In this document: piece by piece, positions 34,368 to 43,476 of the stretch
Layout of the letters: every line of letters begins with the position of its first letter
How positions within the stretch are numbered: the stretch's first letter is position 1
DNA from: Chloroflexota bacterium
Lineage (GTDB): Bacteria; Chloroflexota; Dehalococcoidia; UBA2979
DNA: 64,000 bases
Reading direction: 5' to 3'
Assembly: GCA_026713865.1 (NCBI GenBank)
Contig: JAPONQ010000019.1
Coordinates: 62,001-126,000, forward strand
Notes under the pieces: model-generated
Database searches by the model: none
Told to the model about the DNA's origin: nothing
Seen by the model: the letters and a program-made list of their open reading frames with translations, nothing else
Made by a program: the position numbers and the translations under genes

Positions 34368-35207
34368 CTAGCGCCTCTGGCAGCCGGGGCAGAGGTGGGT
34401 GCCACGGCCGCCGACGCGGCGCTTGACGATGATTGCACCGCAGCGGCGGCACGGCTGCCCCTCGCGGCGAAAGACCTGAACCCGCACCGTGTGCAGGCCC
34501 TCCCCGCCCAGGCCGTCCCGGTAGTCGCTGAAGCTCGACCCGCGGTCGGCGAGCGAGGCGCGGAGCGCGGCGCCGACGGCGGCGTGGAGACGCGCCACCC
34601 GCCTCCGTCCGAGCCGGTTCGCCGGCGTGCGCGGATCGATCCCGGCGCGCCAGCAGGCCTCGTCGGCGTAGATGTTGCCGACGCCGGCGGCGACCGCCTG
34701 ATCGAGCAGCGCCGACTTCACCGCCGCCGAGCGTCTCGCGAGCGCCCGCCCCAGCCAGCCCGCCGAGAACGCCTCCGAGAGCGCGTCGGGCCCCGCCCGC
34801 GGGAATGCCTCCCGCGGCTCGTCGACGAGGTGCCACGTGGCAAACTTGCGCACGTCCCGCAGCGACAGCAGCGCGCCGTCGTCGAGCTCGCAGCGGGCCC
34901 GCTCGTGGCGCGCGCCCGCCGCCTCCGCCGCGCCGCGCGCTCCCGCGGGCTCGTGCACGAGCGAGCCGGTCATCCGCAGGTGGATCACCCAGTGGCGGCC
35001 GTCGTCTAGGCCGAGCACCAGGTACTTGCCGTGCCGGCCGACCTCGCGGACGGACCGGCCCGCCAGGGCACGCTCCATCTCCCGCGGCGGATCGGTCACG
35101 GCGAGTCGCTCGGCGCCCGGGTGGATCCGGACCCGCTCGACCCTGCGCCCCACCACCAGCGGCGCCAGATCGCGCCGGATCGTCTCGACCTCGGGCAGCT
35201 CAGGCAC
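34368..35207 (-). CDS. mutM: Formamidopyrimidine-DNA glycosylase
   Basis: MutM removes 8-oxoguanine and ring-opened purines. The 279-residue protein starts MPELPEVETIRRDL, with the catalytic Pro1 (after Met removal) and Glu2. It has RHGKYLVLGL with the phosphate-binding Lys, the H2TH region with AAGVGNIYADEACWRAGI, and a C-terminal zinc finger CRRCGAIIVKRRVGGRGTHLCPGCQ (in pieces). All functional residues appear intact. It lies between polA and a cation exporter. Confidence 0.96.
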   Translation of the reverse strand: MPELPEVETIRRDLAPLVVGRRVERVRIHPGAERLAVTDPPREMERALAGRSVREVGRHGKYLVLGLDDGRHWVIHLRMTGSLVHEPAGARGAAEAAGARHERARCELDDGALLSLRDVRKFATWHLVDEPREAFPRAGPDALSEAFSAGWLGRALARRSAAVKSALLDQAVAAGVGNIYADEACWRAGIDPRTPANRLGRRRVARLHAAVGAALRASLADRGSSFSDYRDGLGGEGLHTVRVQVFRREGQPCRRCGAIIVKRRVGGRGTHLCPGCQRR

Positions 35208-35258
35208 CGCGCCTCCCGGCGCCGCACCCCTGCCGGCGTTCTGTGCCTCCCCGCGAGC

Positions 35259-38129
35259 TCACCGGCGGTCGGAGGGCCGGGCGGCATCGGGCCCGTGAAG
35301 ATCGCCCCAGGAGCGACCCCACTTCTCCTCGAGCACGAGCGGGACGGCGAGCTCGACGGAGGGCATCAGCCGCGCCGCCGTCTCCCGCACCCGGCCGAGC
35401 TCCGCCGCCGGCAGCTCGAAGATGAGCTCGTCGTGCACCTGCAGCACGAGCCGGGCCCGGGCTCCCCCGGCGCGCTGCTGCTCCAGCTCGTGATCGATGC
35501 GGTTCATCGCGATCTTGATGATGTCGGCCGCCGTCCCCTGCGCCGGCATGTTGATTGCGATTCGCTCGGCCGCGAGGCGCTGGTTGCGATCGCGCGCACG
35601 CAGCGCCGGCACCGGACGCCGCCGCCCCGTCAGCGTCTCCGCATATCCCCTCTCGCGCGCCTCCGCCACGACCCGCTCGCGCCACTCCGCCACCTGCGGG
35701 TAGGCCTCGAAGTAGGCCCGGATGAACTCCTCCGCCTCATCGCGCGCGATGCCCTCCCGCTGCGTGAGACCGAAGGCCGTGAGGCCGTAGAGCACGCCGA
35801 AGTTGAAGACCTTCGCCCGCCGCCGCTGCTCGCGGTCGACCGCGCCGGGGTCGACGCCGAAGACGCGCGCCGCCGTCGCCGCGTGCACGTCGAGCCCCTC
35901 CCGGAAGCCCCGGCGGAGCGCCTCGTCGCCCGAGAGATGCGCCAGGATGCGCAGCTCGATCTGCGAGTAGTCGACGGAGAGGAGGAGCGGATCCTCCCCG
36001 CAGTCGCGCGCCACGAAGGCGCGGCGGATGTCGTTGCCCATCTCGGTGCGCACGGGGATGTTCTGCAGGTTGGGGTCGTTGGAGGAGAGCCGCCCCGTCG
36101 CCGCCGTCACCTGCGAGTAGACGGTGTGCACGCGACCGGTGCGGGCGTTGACCTGCGAGGGGAGTGTCGCCACGTAGGTGGACTTGAGCTTCGTCAGCTC
36201 GCGCCACCGCAGCACCGCCGGAACGACCGGGTGGACGGCGCGGAGCGCCTCCAGCGCGTTCGCGTCCGTGGTCCAGCCGGTGCGCGTCCGCCGCGTCTTG
36301 GGCAGCCCGAGGTCCTCGAAGAGGATCTGCGAGAGCTGCTGCGGCGATCCGATCTGGAACTCGTGCCCGACCGAGGCGTAGACCTCGGCCTCGGCCTCGG
36401 CGATCTCCGAGTCGAGCTGCTCCGCGAGCTCGCCGAGGACCTCGGTGTCGAGCGCCATGCCCGCCCGCTCCATCCGCGCCAGCACCGAGATATGCGGGCG
36501 GTCCAGATCGCGGTATATCTCCTCGAGTCCGCTCGCCCCGAGCTCCGGCTCGAGCACGGCCGCCAGCCGCAGGACGGCGTCCGCGCGCGGCGCCGCGTAG
36601 CGGCAGACCTCCTCCGGGGCGATCTCCGAGAAGGGGAGCGCCGCGCGGCCGCTCCCCAGGAGCTCCTTCGCGTCCATCAGCTCAAGTCCGAGCCGATCGA
36701 AGGTGAGACGGGGCAGCGTCATGTTGGCGTCGCCGAGCACGTAGGCGTACAGCATCGTGTCGACGTCTATGCCCCGGGCCTCGACATGCTCCTCCGACTC
36801 GGCGAGCGCGACGAGCCACGCCTTCCCGTTGTGCGCGACGCGGGTGATGGCGGGGTCGGCGAGCAGGGGCCCGAGCGCCCCGAGCACGTCGGCCGCGGGG
36901 AGCGCCGCCGGGGCCGCGCCCTCCTCCGGGCCGTGGCCCCGCCCGGGACCGAGCGCGAGCTCGCCCTGACCGCCCGCCGCCGGGTCCGCCGCGGCGGCGC
37001 CGGTGCCCGGCCCGCGCCCGAGGGGGACGTACCAGCCGCTCTCCTTCGCGGTGGAGAGGGCGATGCCCGCCAGCGCCTCGGCGGCGCGCATCGGGTGCTC
37101 CTCGTCGGAGACGATCTCCACCGCGACGCGGCCGGCGGCCCGGACCTCTGCGACCAGGTCCGCAAGCTCGGCCGGCGTCGTCACGAGGCGGTAGTCCCCG
37201 TCGACGCGCGTGGCGGACGCCCCGCCGGCCGCGTCGCCGGGGTCGGGGAGGCGCGGGAGCAGCGAGCGGAACTCGAGCTCGCGGAAGAGCTCGATCACCC
37301 GCGTGCGGTCATACCCGCCCCAGCGGGCCTCTTCCCAGTCCAGGATGACGCCGGGGACGTCCTCGACGATGGTCGCCAGCCGCCGCGAGAGCTCTGCCTC
37401 GTCGCGGCCGGCCTCGAGCGCCTTCCTGGCGCGCGGCGGCGTGACCTCGCCCAGGTGCCGGTAGATCTCCTCCACCGTGCCCCACTGCGCGATCAGGGCC
37501 TTGGCGCCCTTCTCGCCGATCCCGCGAACGCCGGGGATGTTGTCGGAGCTGTCGCCGACGAGCGCCTTGTAGTCGACGACCCGCCGGGGGGCGAAGCCGA
37601 AGCGCTCGCGGACCCCGGCCTCGTCGTAGAGCACGTAGTCGCGCTGGTACGGCCGGTACATGTAGACGCGCACACCGGGGCGGACCAGCTGCAGCAGGTC
37701 GTTGTCGAGGGTGACGAGCACGGTCTCGATCCCGGCGTCGACGGCCTGGGCGGCGAGCGTGCCGAGCACGTCGTCCGCCTCGTAGCCGAGCGCCTCGATG
37801 CGCGGGACGGCAATCGCCTCCAGCAGCTCCTGTACGCGCCCGACCTGCGGGCGCAGGTCCTCGGGCATCGGTTCGCGGTGCGCCTTGTAGCGCTCGTCCT
37901 CCTGCTTGCGGAAGGTCTCCTCCGAGGCATCCCAGGCGGCGATGACGTGTGTCGGGCGCAGCTCGCTGAGGACCGTCAGCAGCGAGTTGGCGTAGCCGTA
38001 GACGGCCCACACCGGCTCGCCCGTGTGGCCGACCGTGAGCGTGTCGCGCATGGCGAAGTAGGAGCGGAAAATGATCCCGTGCGAGTCGAGGATGACGAGT
38101 AGAGGCGGACGGGCGATGGGCTCAGGCAC
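35259..38129 (-). CDS. polA: DNA polymerase I, probably without proofreading
   Basis: PolA fills gaps and removes RNA primers. The 956-residue protein has an N-terminal 5'-3' nuclease (LLVILDSHGIIFRSYFA, ALGYEADDVLGTLA, VGDSSDNIPGVRGIGEKGA), a degenerate 3'-5' exonuclease domain and a polymerase domain with motif A SVDYSQIELRILAHLSGD, motif B RRRAKVFNFGVLYGLTAFG and motif C QVHDELIFEL. In the exonuclease domain the DxE metal motif reads VAVEIVSDEE, so proofreading is probably lost. The start is GTG 38129, because a longer frame runs into a gene on the other strand. A TATACT box lies 8 nt before it, hinting at a leaderless transcript. Confidence 0.95.
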   Translation of the reverse strand: MPEPIARPPLLVILDSHGIIFRSYFAMRDTLTVGHTGEPVWAVYGYANSLLTVLSELRPTHVIAAWDASEETFRKQEDERYKAHREPMPEDLRPQVGRVQELLEAIAVPRIEALGYEADDVLGTLAAQAVDAGIETVLVTLDNDLLQLVRPGVRVYMYRPYQRDYVLYDEAGVRERFGFAPRRVVDYKALVGDSSDNIPGVRGIGEKGAKALIAQWGTVEEIYRHLGEVTPPRARKALEAGRDEAELSRRLATIVEDVPGVILDWEEARWGGYDRTRVIELFRELEFRSLLPRLPDPGDAAGGASATRVDGDYRLVTTPAELADLVAEVRAAGRVAVEIVSDEEHPMRAAEALAGIALSTAKESGWYVPLGRGPGTGAAAADPAAGGQGELALGPGRGHGPEEGAAPAALPAADVLGALGPLLADPAITRVAHNGKAWLVALAESEEHVEARGIDVDTMLYAYVLGDANMTLPRLTFDRLGLELMDAKELLGSGRAALPFSEIAPEEVCRYAAPRADAVLRLAAVLEPELGASGLEEIYRDLDRPHISVLARMERAGMALDTEVLGELAEQLDSEIAEAEAEVYASVGHEFQIGSPQQLSQILFEDLGLPKTRRTRTGWTTDANALEALRAVHPVVPAVLRWRELTKLKSTYVATLPSQVNARTGRVHTVYSQVTAATGRLSSNDPNLQNIPVRTEMGNDIRRAFVARDCGEDPLLLSVDYSQIELRILAHLSGDEALRRGFREGLDVHAATAARVFGVDPGAVDREQRRRAKVFNFGVLYGLTAFGLTQREGIARDEAEEFIRAYFEAYPQVAEWRERVVAEARERGYAETLTGRRRPVPALRARDRNQRLAAERIAINMPAQGTAADIIKIAMNRIDHELEQQRAGGARARLVLQVHDELIFELPAAELGRVRETAARLMPSVELAVPLVLEEKWGRSWGDLHGPDAARPSDRR

Positions 38130-38237
38130 GGGGGCCAGTATATCGACGGCGCCGGCTCGCGGTTCGCGCCGGCCCGCCCCGGTGATCGCTCCGCCCGCGC
38201 CACCCGCGCGCCGCGGCGGCCGCGAGACGGCGACGCC

Positions 38238-38834
38238 GTGTCCGTGAGCCGCGTGCTGCACCTCATCGCGGCGCGGCTCCCGGCCGGCGCCGGAGGAGAT
38301 CCGCGGCTCGGGACCGCCATCGATCTCGGCGGCGCCCTCGCGCGCGCGCCCGGCGTGCGCGCGGCGCTGCTCGGGAGCTCCGAGCGGCACATCGTCTCCG
38401 CCTGCTGGCTCGACGAGCGCGCCGCCCTCGAGCCCTTCGCCGCCTCGGCGCCGCACATGTCCTTCGTGGTGCGCGGCCTCGCCCCGCTGGTGAGCGGCAT
38501 GTGGAGCGCCTCCGTCGAGACGGAGGCGCCTCCTCCCGCAGCCGACGACACGGTCGCCATGTGGGCGATGGCGGTCCCCGAGAGCGCCGGCACCTTCGAG
38601 TGGGAGGTGCGGGCCCTGCTCGAGGCCGTGGCCGCGCTCCCCGGCGTCGCGTTCTCCGGGCCGACCGTGGAGGAACGCGATCGATTCCGCGCGGGCGCGG
38701 TGATCCTCCTGCGAGCGGGGGAGGCGGAGCGCTTCGACGCCGCGCTGCGCGACGCGCGGCGCGCCTGGCCGGCCTTCGCCTCCGGGATCGAGCAGGCCCT
38801 CGTCCGGGTCGTCGTGCCGCCGGGCGCCGCCTAG
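38238..38834 (+). CDS. Hypothetical protein, possibly of the dimeric alpha-beta barrel type
   Basis: This 198-residue frame is divergent from polA and does not match a family I can name. VLHLIAARLPAGAG, then PGVRAALLGSSERHIVSACWLDERAALEPFAASAPH, resembles the alternation of strands and a helix in ABM-type dimeric barrels, and a second weaker unit may follow. No signal peptide is present. Start may be GTG 38238 or 38244. The codon pattern looks like its neighbours, which supports it being real. Confidence 0.5.
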   Translation: MSVSRVLHLIAARLPAGAGGDPRLGTAIDLGGALARAPGVRAALLGSSERHIVSACWLDERAALEPFAASAPHMSFVVRGLAPLVSGMWSASVETEAPPPAADDTVAMWAMAVPESAGTFEWEVRALLEAVAALPGVAFSGPTVEERDRFRAGAVILLRAGEAERFDAALRDARRAWPAFASGIEQALVRVVVPPGAA

Positions 38835-38868
38835 ATCCGCCTGCCGCCGAACGTCCCGCCCGCCGTGC

Positions 38869-39636
38869 CTACGGCGGCGAGCCGGCCTCGTATTCCACGA
38901 GGCGGAAGATCTCGGAGCCGTTGTCCCATTGCACGAGCTGGTGCGGCGCGTCGACCGCGATCCAGGCGACGCGGGTCGCGCGACCGCTGCGCACGTGGAT
39001 CCGCCACGTCTCGAAGTCGCCGCCCGGCACCTCGACGCGCTCTTCGCGTGCGACGGTCAGCCGCACGGTGATCTGGCTCTGGCCCACGGCGCTCACCGAG
39101 ACGTACTGCCCGTCGTAGCCCTCGGCGAGCTCGAGCGCGCGCCAGAGCCACAGGGCGCTCTCGTTGTCGTAGGCGCCCCGGCGCAGCCGCAGCTCGCGCT
39201 CCTCCGCGTCACCGCTCTCCTCCTGCCGAAAGCCGACCGAGGTCAGATCCGCGGTGTAGACGGCCGACCAGGTCGTCGTCTCACCGTCGCGCGTCGCCTC
39301 GCGGCTGCTCGCGACGGGATGCAACGTCCCCGACTCGACGACGGCCAGCGAACGGTCGCGGGGGCCAGCACCGCCGTCGCCCGTCGGGCCCGGTCCCCGG
39401 AAGCTCTGCTCGAGCAGCAGGCGGTCGCTCTCGCAGCGCACCTCAAACAGCGCTCCGGCGACACGTGTCCCGTCGAGCTCCCGCAGCTCGTAGCTCGCGC
39501 GCTCCCCGCAACCGAACGGGATGCGGACCGGCGCGATCGTCGCCTCCCCGCCACCGCCGGTCGCCTGGCAGGCCGCCGCGACCGTGCCGAGCAGCAACAG
39601 CGCGCCGCCGAGAAGGAGGCGGCGCGCCGGGCTCAT
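38869..39636 (-). CDS. Lipoprotein with DUF3108-like domain
   Basis: The 255-residue product starts with a lipoprotein signal ending VAAAC. The body is beta-rich, and its C-terminal half has VEVPGGDFETWRIHVRSG and TRVAWIAVDAPHQLVQWDNGSEIFRLVEYE (in pieces), a pattern like DUF3108 cell-envelope proteins. The ATG at 39636 overlaps the threonine aldolase stop. The function is unknown and it is likely surface-exposed. Confidence 0.65.
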   Translation of the reverse strand: MSPARRLLLGGALLLLGTVAAACQATGGGGEATIAPVRIPFGCGERASYELRELDGTRVAGALFEVRCESDRLLLEQSFRGPGPTGDGGAGPRDRSLAVVESGTLHPVASSREATRDGETTTWSAVYTADLTSVGFRQEESGDAEERELRLRRGAYDNESALWLWRALELAEGYDGQYVSVSAVGQSQITVRLTVAREERVEVPGGDFETWRIHVRSGRATRVAWIAVDAPHQLVQWDNGSEIFRLVEYEAGSPP

Positions 39637-40667
39637 CGGGCGACGGCCGCCGGCAGGCTCTCCACGGCCCGCCGCGTGCGGAGGAGCGCTTCCTCCACGT
39701 CGGAGGCCGAGACGCCGAGGTGCGTCGCCATGCGGACGCGGTGCGGCGCGGTGCCGGAGGCGAGCACGCCTGCCTCCGAGAGCGCCGCCCGGAACGCACG
39801 CGGATCCGGTCCATCGACCTCGAAGAAGACGAGGTTGCTCTCGACGGCGTCCGGATCGATCCGGATGCCGGGCACCCGGGCGAGTCCCCGTGCCAGCAGG
39901 CGGGCGTTCTGATGATCCTCCGCCAGCCGTTCGATGTGATGCTCGAGCGCGTAGAGCGCGCCGGCGGCGATCACCCCCGCCTGCCGCATCCCGCCGCCGA
40001 GCTGGCGGCGCAGGCCGCGCGCGCGCCCGATCAGCTCGCCCGGCCCGCACAGCACGGAGCCGATCGGGGCACCGAGGCCCTTCGAGAAGCAGAACGAGGC
40101 GGTGTCCGCGTCGGCGACGAGGGCGGCGGCATCGGTCTCGAGCGCGAGCGCAGCGTTGAACAGGCGCGCGCCGTCGACGTGCACGGCCGAACCGGCCGCG
40201 TGCGCCCTCCCGGCGACCTCGCGCGTGTGGCTCAGGCTCACCGCCGCGCCGCCGCAGCGATTGTGGGTGTTCTCGAGGCAGACCAGCGCGGGCCCCGCGC
40301 GCAGGGCCGCCTCCAGGGGATCCGGCAGGAGACGGCCGCGCTCGTCGTTGGGAACCACCGCGAGGTGGATTCCGCCCAGCGCGGGCGCCCCGAGCGCCTC
40401 ATGGTGAAGGATGTGCGATTCGGATCCGACGACCGCCTGCTCCCCGCGCCCGCACGCGAGCAGGAGCGCAAGCAGGTTCGCCATCGTTCCACTGGGAACG
40501 TAGAGGGCGGCCTCCTTGCCGACGCGAGCCGCGGCGGCGCGCTCGAGCTCCTTCACCGTGGGGTCGTCGCCCAGCACGTCGTCGCCGACCTGCGCCTCCG
40601 CCATGGCGCGGCGCATCTCGGAGGTGGGGCGCGTGACGGTATCGGAGCGAAGATCGATCACCCGCAC
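39633..40667 (-). CDS. Low-specificity L-threonine aldolase
   Basis: This PLP enzyme splits L-threonine to glycine and acetaldehyde. The 344-residue protein begins [21 protein letters not shown], has [59 protein letters not shown], and the Schiff-base Lys in [22 protein letters not shown] precedes GTG 40667. All family landmarks are intact. Confidence 0.93.
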   Translation of the reverse strand: MRVIDLRSDTVTRPTSEMRRAMAEAQVGDDVLGDDPTVKELERAAAARVGKEAALYVPSGTMANLLALLLACGRGEQAVVGSESHILHHEALGAPALGGIHLAVVPNDERGRLLPDPLEAALRAGPALVCLENTHNRCGGAAVSLSHTREVAGRAHAAGSAVHVDGARLFNAALALETDAAALVADADTASFCFSKGLGAPIGSVLCGPGELIGRARGLRRQLGGGMRQAGVIAAGALYALEHHIERLAEDHQNARLLARGLARVPGIRIDPDAVESNLVFFEVDGPDPRAFRAALSEAGVLASGTAPHRVRMATHLGVSASDVEEALLRTRRAVESLPAAVAR

Positions 40668-40774
40668 CGGCGGTCCTCCCGAGCGTGTGGCGGCGCCGCC
40701 GAGCGTAGCAGAGCCTTCCCGCACGATCGCCCGCGCGCCGGCGCGCCCGTCGAGGGGCAGGTGGGCCGGGAGAG

Positions 40775-41230
40775 CTAGGAGTCGGCGGCCCGCTCCCAGA
40801 TCGTCTCGTAGCCCTCGCCGCCGCGGATCGCGGCGACGAGATCGAGACGCTCGGCGCGCAGCGCGCTCTGGAAGGCCCGCTCGCACTCCTCCGCCAGCTC
40901 GGGGCCGCCCTCGGTCACGAGCCGCTGTTCGATGTGCTCCCAGAGCCCCATGTCGCGCATGACCTGTATGCGGCGGGGCCATTCGAAGACGGTGATCTGC
41001 TCGGGGAGCCCGAGGGAGGGGCGCTCGCGACGCAGGTAGCGGTAGCGCTCCTCCGCGGAGTGCACGCGCGGGACGAGGCGGATGATCGGGCGATCGGTCG
41101 AGCCCGGCCGCGCATCGACGAGGAGCCTCTGATCGATCAGGCCGAAGCGGATGATGAAGACATCGGCGTCGCGGATCACGCCGACGATCGCGTCCAGATC
41201 GATGCCGAACTCGCGGTCCATCCGGCTCAC
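40775..41230 (-). CDS. Conserved-looking protein of unknown function
   Basis: This 151-residue acidic protein has no transmembrane segment. It contains [62 protein letters not shown] and [14 protein letters not shown]. The density of aromatic and charged residues suggests a folded soluble protein, but I cannot name a family. It stands alone between the aldolase and the CcdA-like gene. Confidence 0.6.
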   Translation of the reverse strand: MSRMDREFGIDLDAIVGVIRDADVFIIRFGLIDQRLLVDARPGSTDRPIIRLVPRVHSAEERYRYLRRERPSLGLPEQITVFEWPRRIQVMRDMGLWEHIEQRLVTEGGPELAEECERAFQSALRAERLDLVAAIRGGEGYETIWERAADS

Positions 41231-41329
41231 CGTCCCGCGCCGATGCCGGCGCTCTGATCCCCGGCGACTCCCACCGGATTGTAGGACCCCGGTCTCCGGC
41301 GCCGCAACGGCGGCCCGGCGCCGCGGCGC

Positions 41330-42139
41330 CTACGCGGGCTCGGCCGGGAGCTGGTAGGTGCGGTCGAGGAAGGGGATGCGCACGAGCCCGGTCATCTGCA
41401 GGCCGAGGGCGATCAGCACGACGCCGCCGACGCGCGTGAAGGTGTCCAGCGAGTCCTGGACGAGCGTCCCCACGAAGCCCAGGGAGGCCCCGACCACGGT
41501 GAAGACGGCCGAGAAACCGACCACGAAGGCGATCGCATGCCCGACCACCCGGCGGCGGTCGGTGCGCGTGTGACCGGTGCCGAAGACGGCCTCCCCTGCC
41601 AGGTTCGCGAGGTAGGCCGGCACCAGCGGGAGGACGCACGGCGAGAGGAAGGAGACGATGCCGCCGAAGAAGGCGATCACCGGTCCGGCGACGCCGTCGA
41701 CCCCGGTGGAGAGATCGCGCTCGGCGCTCTCCGTCGTGCCGAACAGGAAGCCGAACTTCTGGAAGTAGATGTTCACGCGGGAGAACTCGCCCAGCACCAT
41801 CAGCGCACCGACGACGACGAAGAGCACGCCGGAGACGATCATGATCCGTCCCAGGTAGGGGTAGAGCGCGCGGATGCGCGGCGCAATCCAGCCGAAGAGC
41901 AGGCCGAAGGCGAGGAACCACACGCCGAGACCGAGCGAGTAGCAGGCGAGCAGGATCGCCCCCTGCGCCGCCGTGCCGCTGGTCGCGGCGAGCGTGAGCA
42001 CCACGCCCAGGATCGGCCCGATGCACGGCGACCATGCCACCGCGAACGCGGAGCCGATCAGGATGGATCGCCGGTACCCGGTGCTCGGGGCCGACGGCCC
42101 CGCCACCGCGGGCGATCCGACCGACGGTTCGACGCTCAT
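41330..42139 (-). CDS. CcdA/DsbD-type membrane thiol transporter with halves in reversed order
   Basis: CcdA carries reducing equivalents across the membrane for cytochrome c maturation and disulfide reduction. The 269-residue protein has six hydrophobic segments and both proline-cysteine motifs. However, the usual second-half motif (AFAVAWSPCIGPILGVVL, followed by ACYSLGLGVWFL) comes first, and the usual first-half motif (VSFLSPCVLPLVPAYLANLAG, then IAFVVGFSAVFTVVGASLG and VLIALGLQMTGL) comes second. This is a circular permutation of the standard CcdA. ATG 42139 has GGGAGGGG upstream. A 69-codon gene precedes it by 22 bp. Confidence 0.85.
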   Translation of the reverse strand: MSVEPSVGSPAVAGPSAPSTGYRRSILIGSAFAVAWSPCIGPILGVVLTLAATSGTAAQGAILLACYSLGLGVWFLAFGLLFGWIAPRIRALYPYLGRIMIVSGVLFVVVGALMVLGEFSRVNIYFQKFGFLFGTTESAERDLSTGVDGVAGPVIAFFGGIVSFLSPCVLPLVPAYLANLAGEAVFGTGHTRTDRRRVVGHAIAFVVGFSAVFTVVGASLGFVGTLVQDSLDTFTRVGGVVLIALGLQMTGLVRIPFLDRTYQLPAEPA

Positions 42140-42161
42140 TCGCCCCTCCCGTTCGCCCCGT

Positions 42162-42371
42162 TCACGACTCACCGAGACCGAGCAGGCGCCTGCGCGCGCG
42201 CTCGTAGCGCTCCTTGGCGCGCGCCTCGCGGTTGAGCAGCCCCTTCAGCTGGTCCGGAGGCCGCCGCTCGCCGTCAAGGAGAACCGCGTGGAGCCGCGTG
42301 AGCTGCGCCTGCCACTCCTGAAAGGCGGCGCGGTAGGAGATCCGGGGGTCGGCGCTCGCCTCATCCGCCAT
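42162..42371 (-). CDS. 69-residue helical protein of unknown function
   Basis: The protein MADEASADPRISYRAAFQEW...RRRLLGLGES is highly charged and predicted helical. It lies 22 bp upstream of the CcdA-like gene and is probably co-transcribed. I recognise no motif. It looks like a small conserved hypothetical protein. Confidence 0.55.
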   Translation of the reverse strand: MADEASADPRISYRAAFQEWQAQLTRLHAVLLDGERRPPDQLKGLLNREARAKERYERARRRLLGLGES

Positions 42372-42497
42372 GCAACGATCCTAGCGCCTGGGGCCGCGGA
42401 GGTCGCTTTCGGCGTCGCGCGCCGACCGCAGGCGGGGTAGCCTTCGGGGCGCGCACACGACCAGCAGACCGGGCCGGCGACGGGAATGAGGCGAACG

Positions 42498-43451
42498 ATG
42501 GAGTATCGGAAGCTGGGCCACTCGGGGCTCGACGTCTCCGTGATCGGGCTCGGCGGCAACACCTTCGGCCGCCGCTGCGACGCAGCGCTCACGGCGAGCA
42601 TCCTCGACGCAGCGCTGGATGCCGGAATACAGACCGTCGACACGGCCGACATCTACGGCGGCGGGGGCACCTCCGAGGAGTACATCGGCCGCGCTCTCGA
42701 CGGCGCCAAGCGCGACCAGTGGGTCGTGATGACCAAGTTCGGGGGACGCACGCAGGAGGGGCCGAACGGATCCGGTTCATCGCGCCGCTACATCCGCCAG
42801 CAGGTGACGGCGTCGCTCGCCCGGTTGAGGACGGACTACATCGACGTCTACCAAGTGCATTTCGCCGACCGCCGCACGCCGCTCGGCGAGACCATGGCCG
42901 CGCTCGACGACCTCGTGCGGGAAGGCCTCGTGCGCTACATCGGGTGCTCCAACTACTCCTCCTGGCAGGTCGCGGAATCGCAGTGGCAGGCGCGGAACCG
43001 GGGCGGGGCGGAGTTCGTCGCCTCGCAACCGCCCTACAGCCTGCTCAACCGCGATGTCGAGCGCGATCACATTCCCGCCTGCCTGCACTACGGTCTCGGG
43101 CTGATCCCGTACTCGCCGCTCGCCGGCGGCTTCCTGACCGGCAAGTACCGCCCGGGAGAGGATCCTCCGGCCGGCACGAGGTACGGGGATCCGGCCGTCG
43201 CTCGCTTCGCGTCGCGGGTCCTGAGCGAGAAGAACTTCGCGCGCCTCGGCGCGCTCGAACGCTTCGCCTCCGAACGGAGCCTCTCGCTGCTCGCGCTGGC
43301 GCTCGGCTGGCTCGCGGCACAGCCGGTGGTCTCGACGGTGATCGTGGGGGCCACCTCGCCCGAGCAGGTCGCCCAGAACGCCGCGAGCGCGGAGGTCACG
43401 CTCTCGAGCGAGGACCTCTCCGCTCTCGACGAGATCACCGCCGATCGCTAG
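42498..43451 (+). CDS. Aldo/keto reductase
   Basis: This NAD(P)H-dependent reductase of carbonyl compounds has the full catalytic tetrad: Asp and Tyr in TVDTADIYGGGGTSE, Lys in VVMTKFGG and His in VYQVHFADRR. The GCSNYSSWQV and LIPYSPLAGGFLTGKY segments place it in the Kv-beta/YghZ-like subgroup. GAGG lies about 6 nt before ATG 42498, so I prefer this start over 42486. It is followed after 25 bp by an LLM oxidoreductase and may share a transcript. The substrate is unknown. Confidence 0.92.
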   Translation: MEYRKLGHSGLDVSVIGLGGNTFGRRCDAALTASILDAALDAGIQTVDTADIYGGGGTSEEYIGRALDGAKRDQWVVMTKFGGRTQEGPNGSGSSRRYIRQQVTASLARLRTDYIDVYQVHFADRRTPLGETMAALDDLVREGLVRYIGCSNYSSWQVAESQWQARNRGGAEFVASQPPYSLLNRDVERDHIPACLHYGLGLIPYSPLAGGFLTGKYRPGEDPPAGTRYGDPAVARFASRVLSEKNFARLGALERFASERSLSLLALALGWLAAQPVVSTVIVGATSPEQVAQNAASAEVTLSSEDLSALDEITADR

Positions 43452-43476
43452 CAGCACCGGGAGAGGCGGACGCGGC

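Noticed and set aside
35031-38102. A 1,023-codon plus-strand frame opposite polA and mutM
   Set aside because: It is an antisense shadow of polA with Arg/Pro/Gly-rich, non-globular translation.
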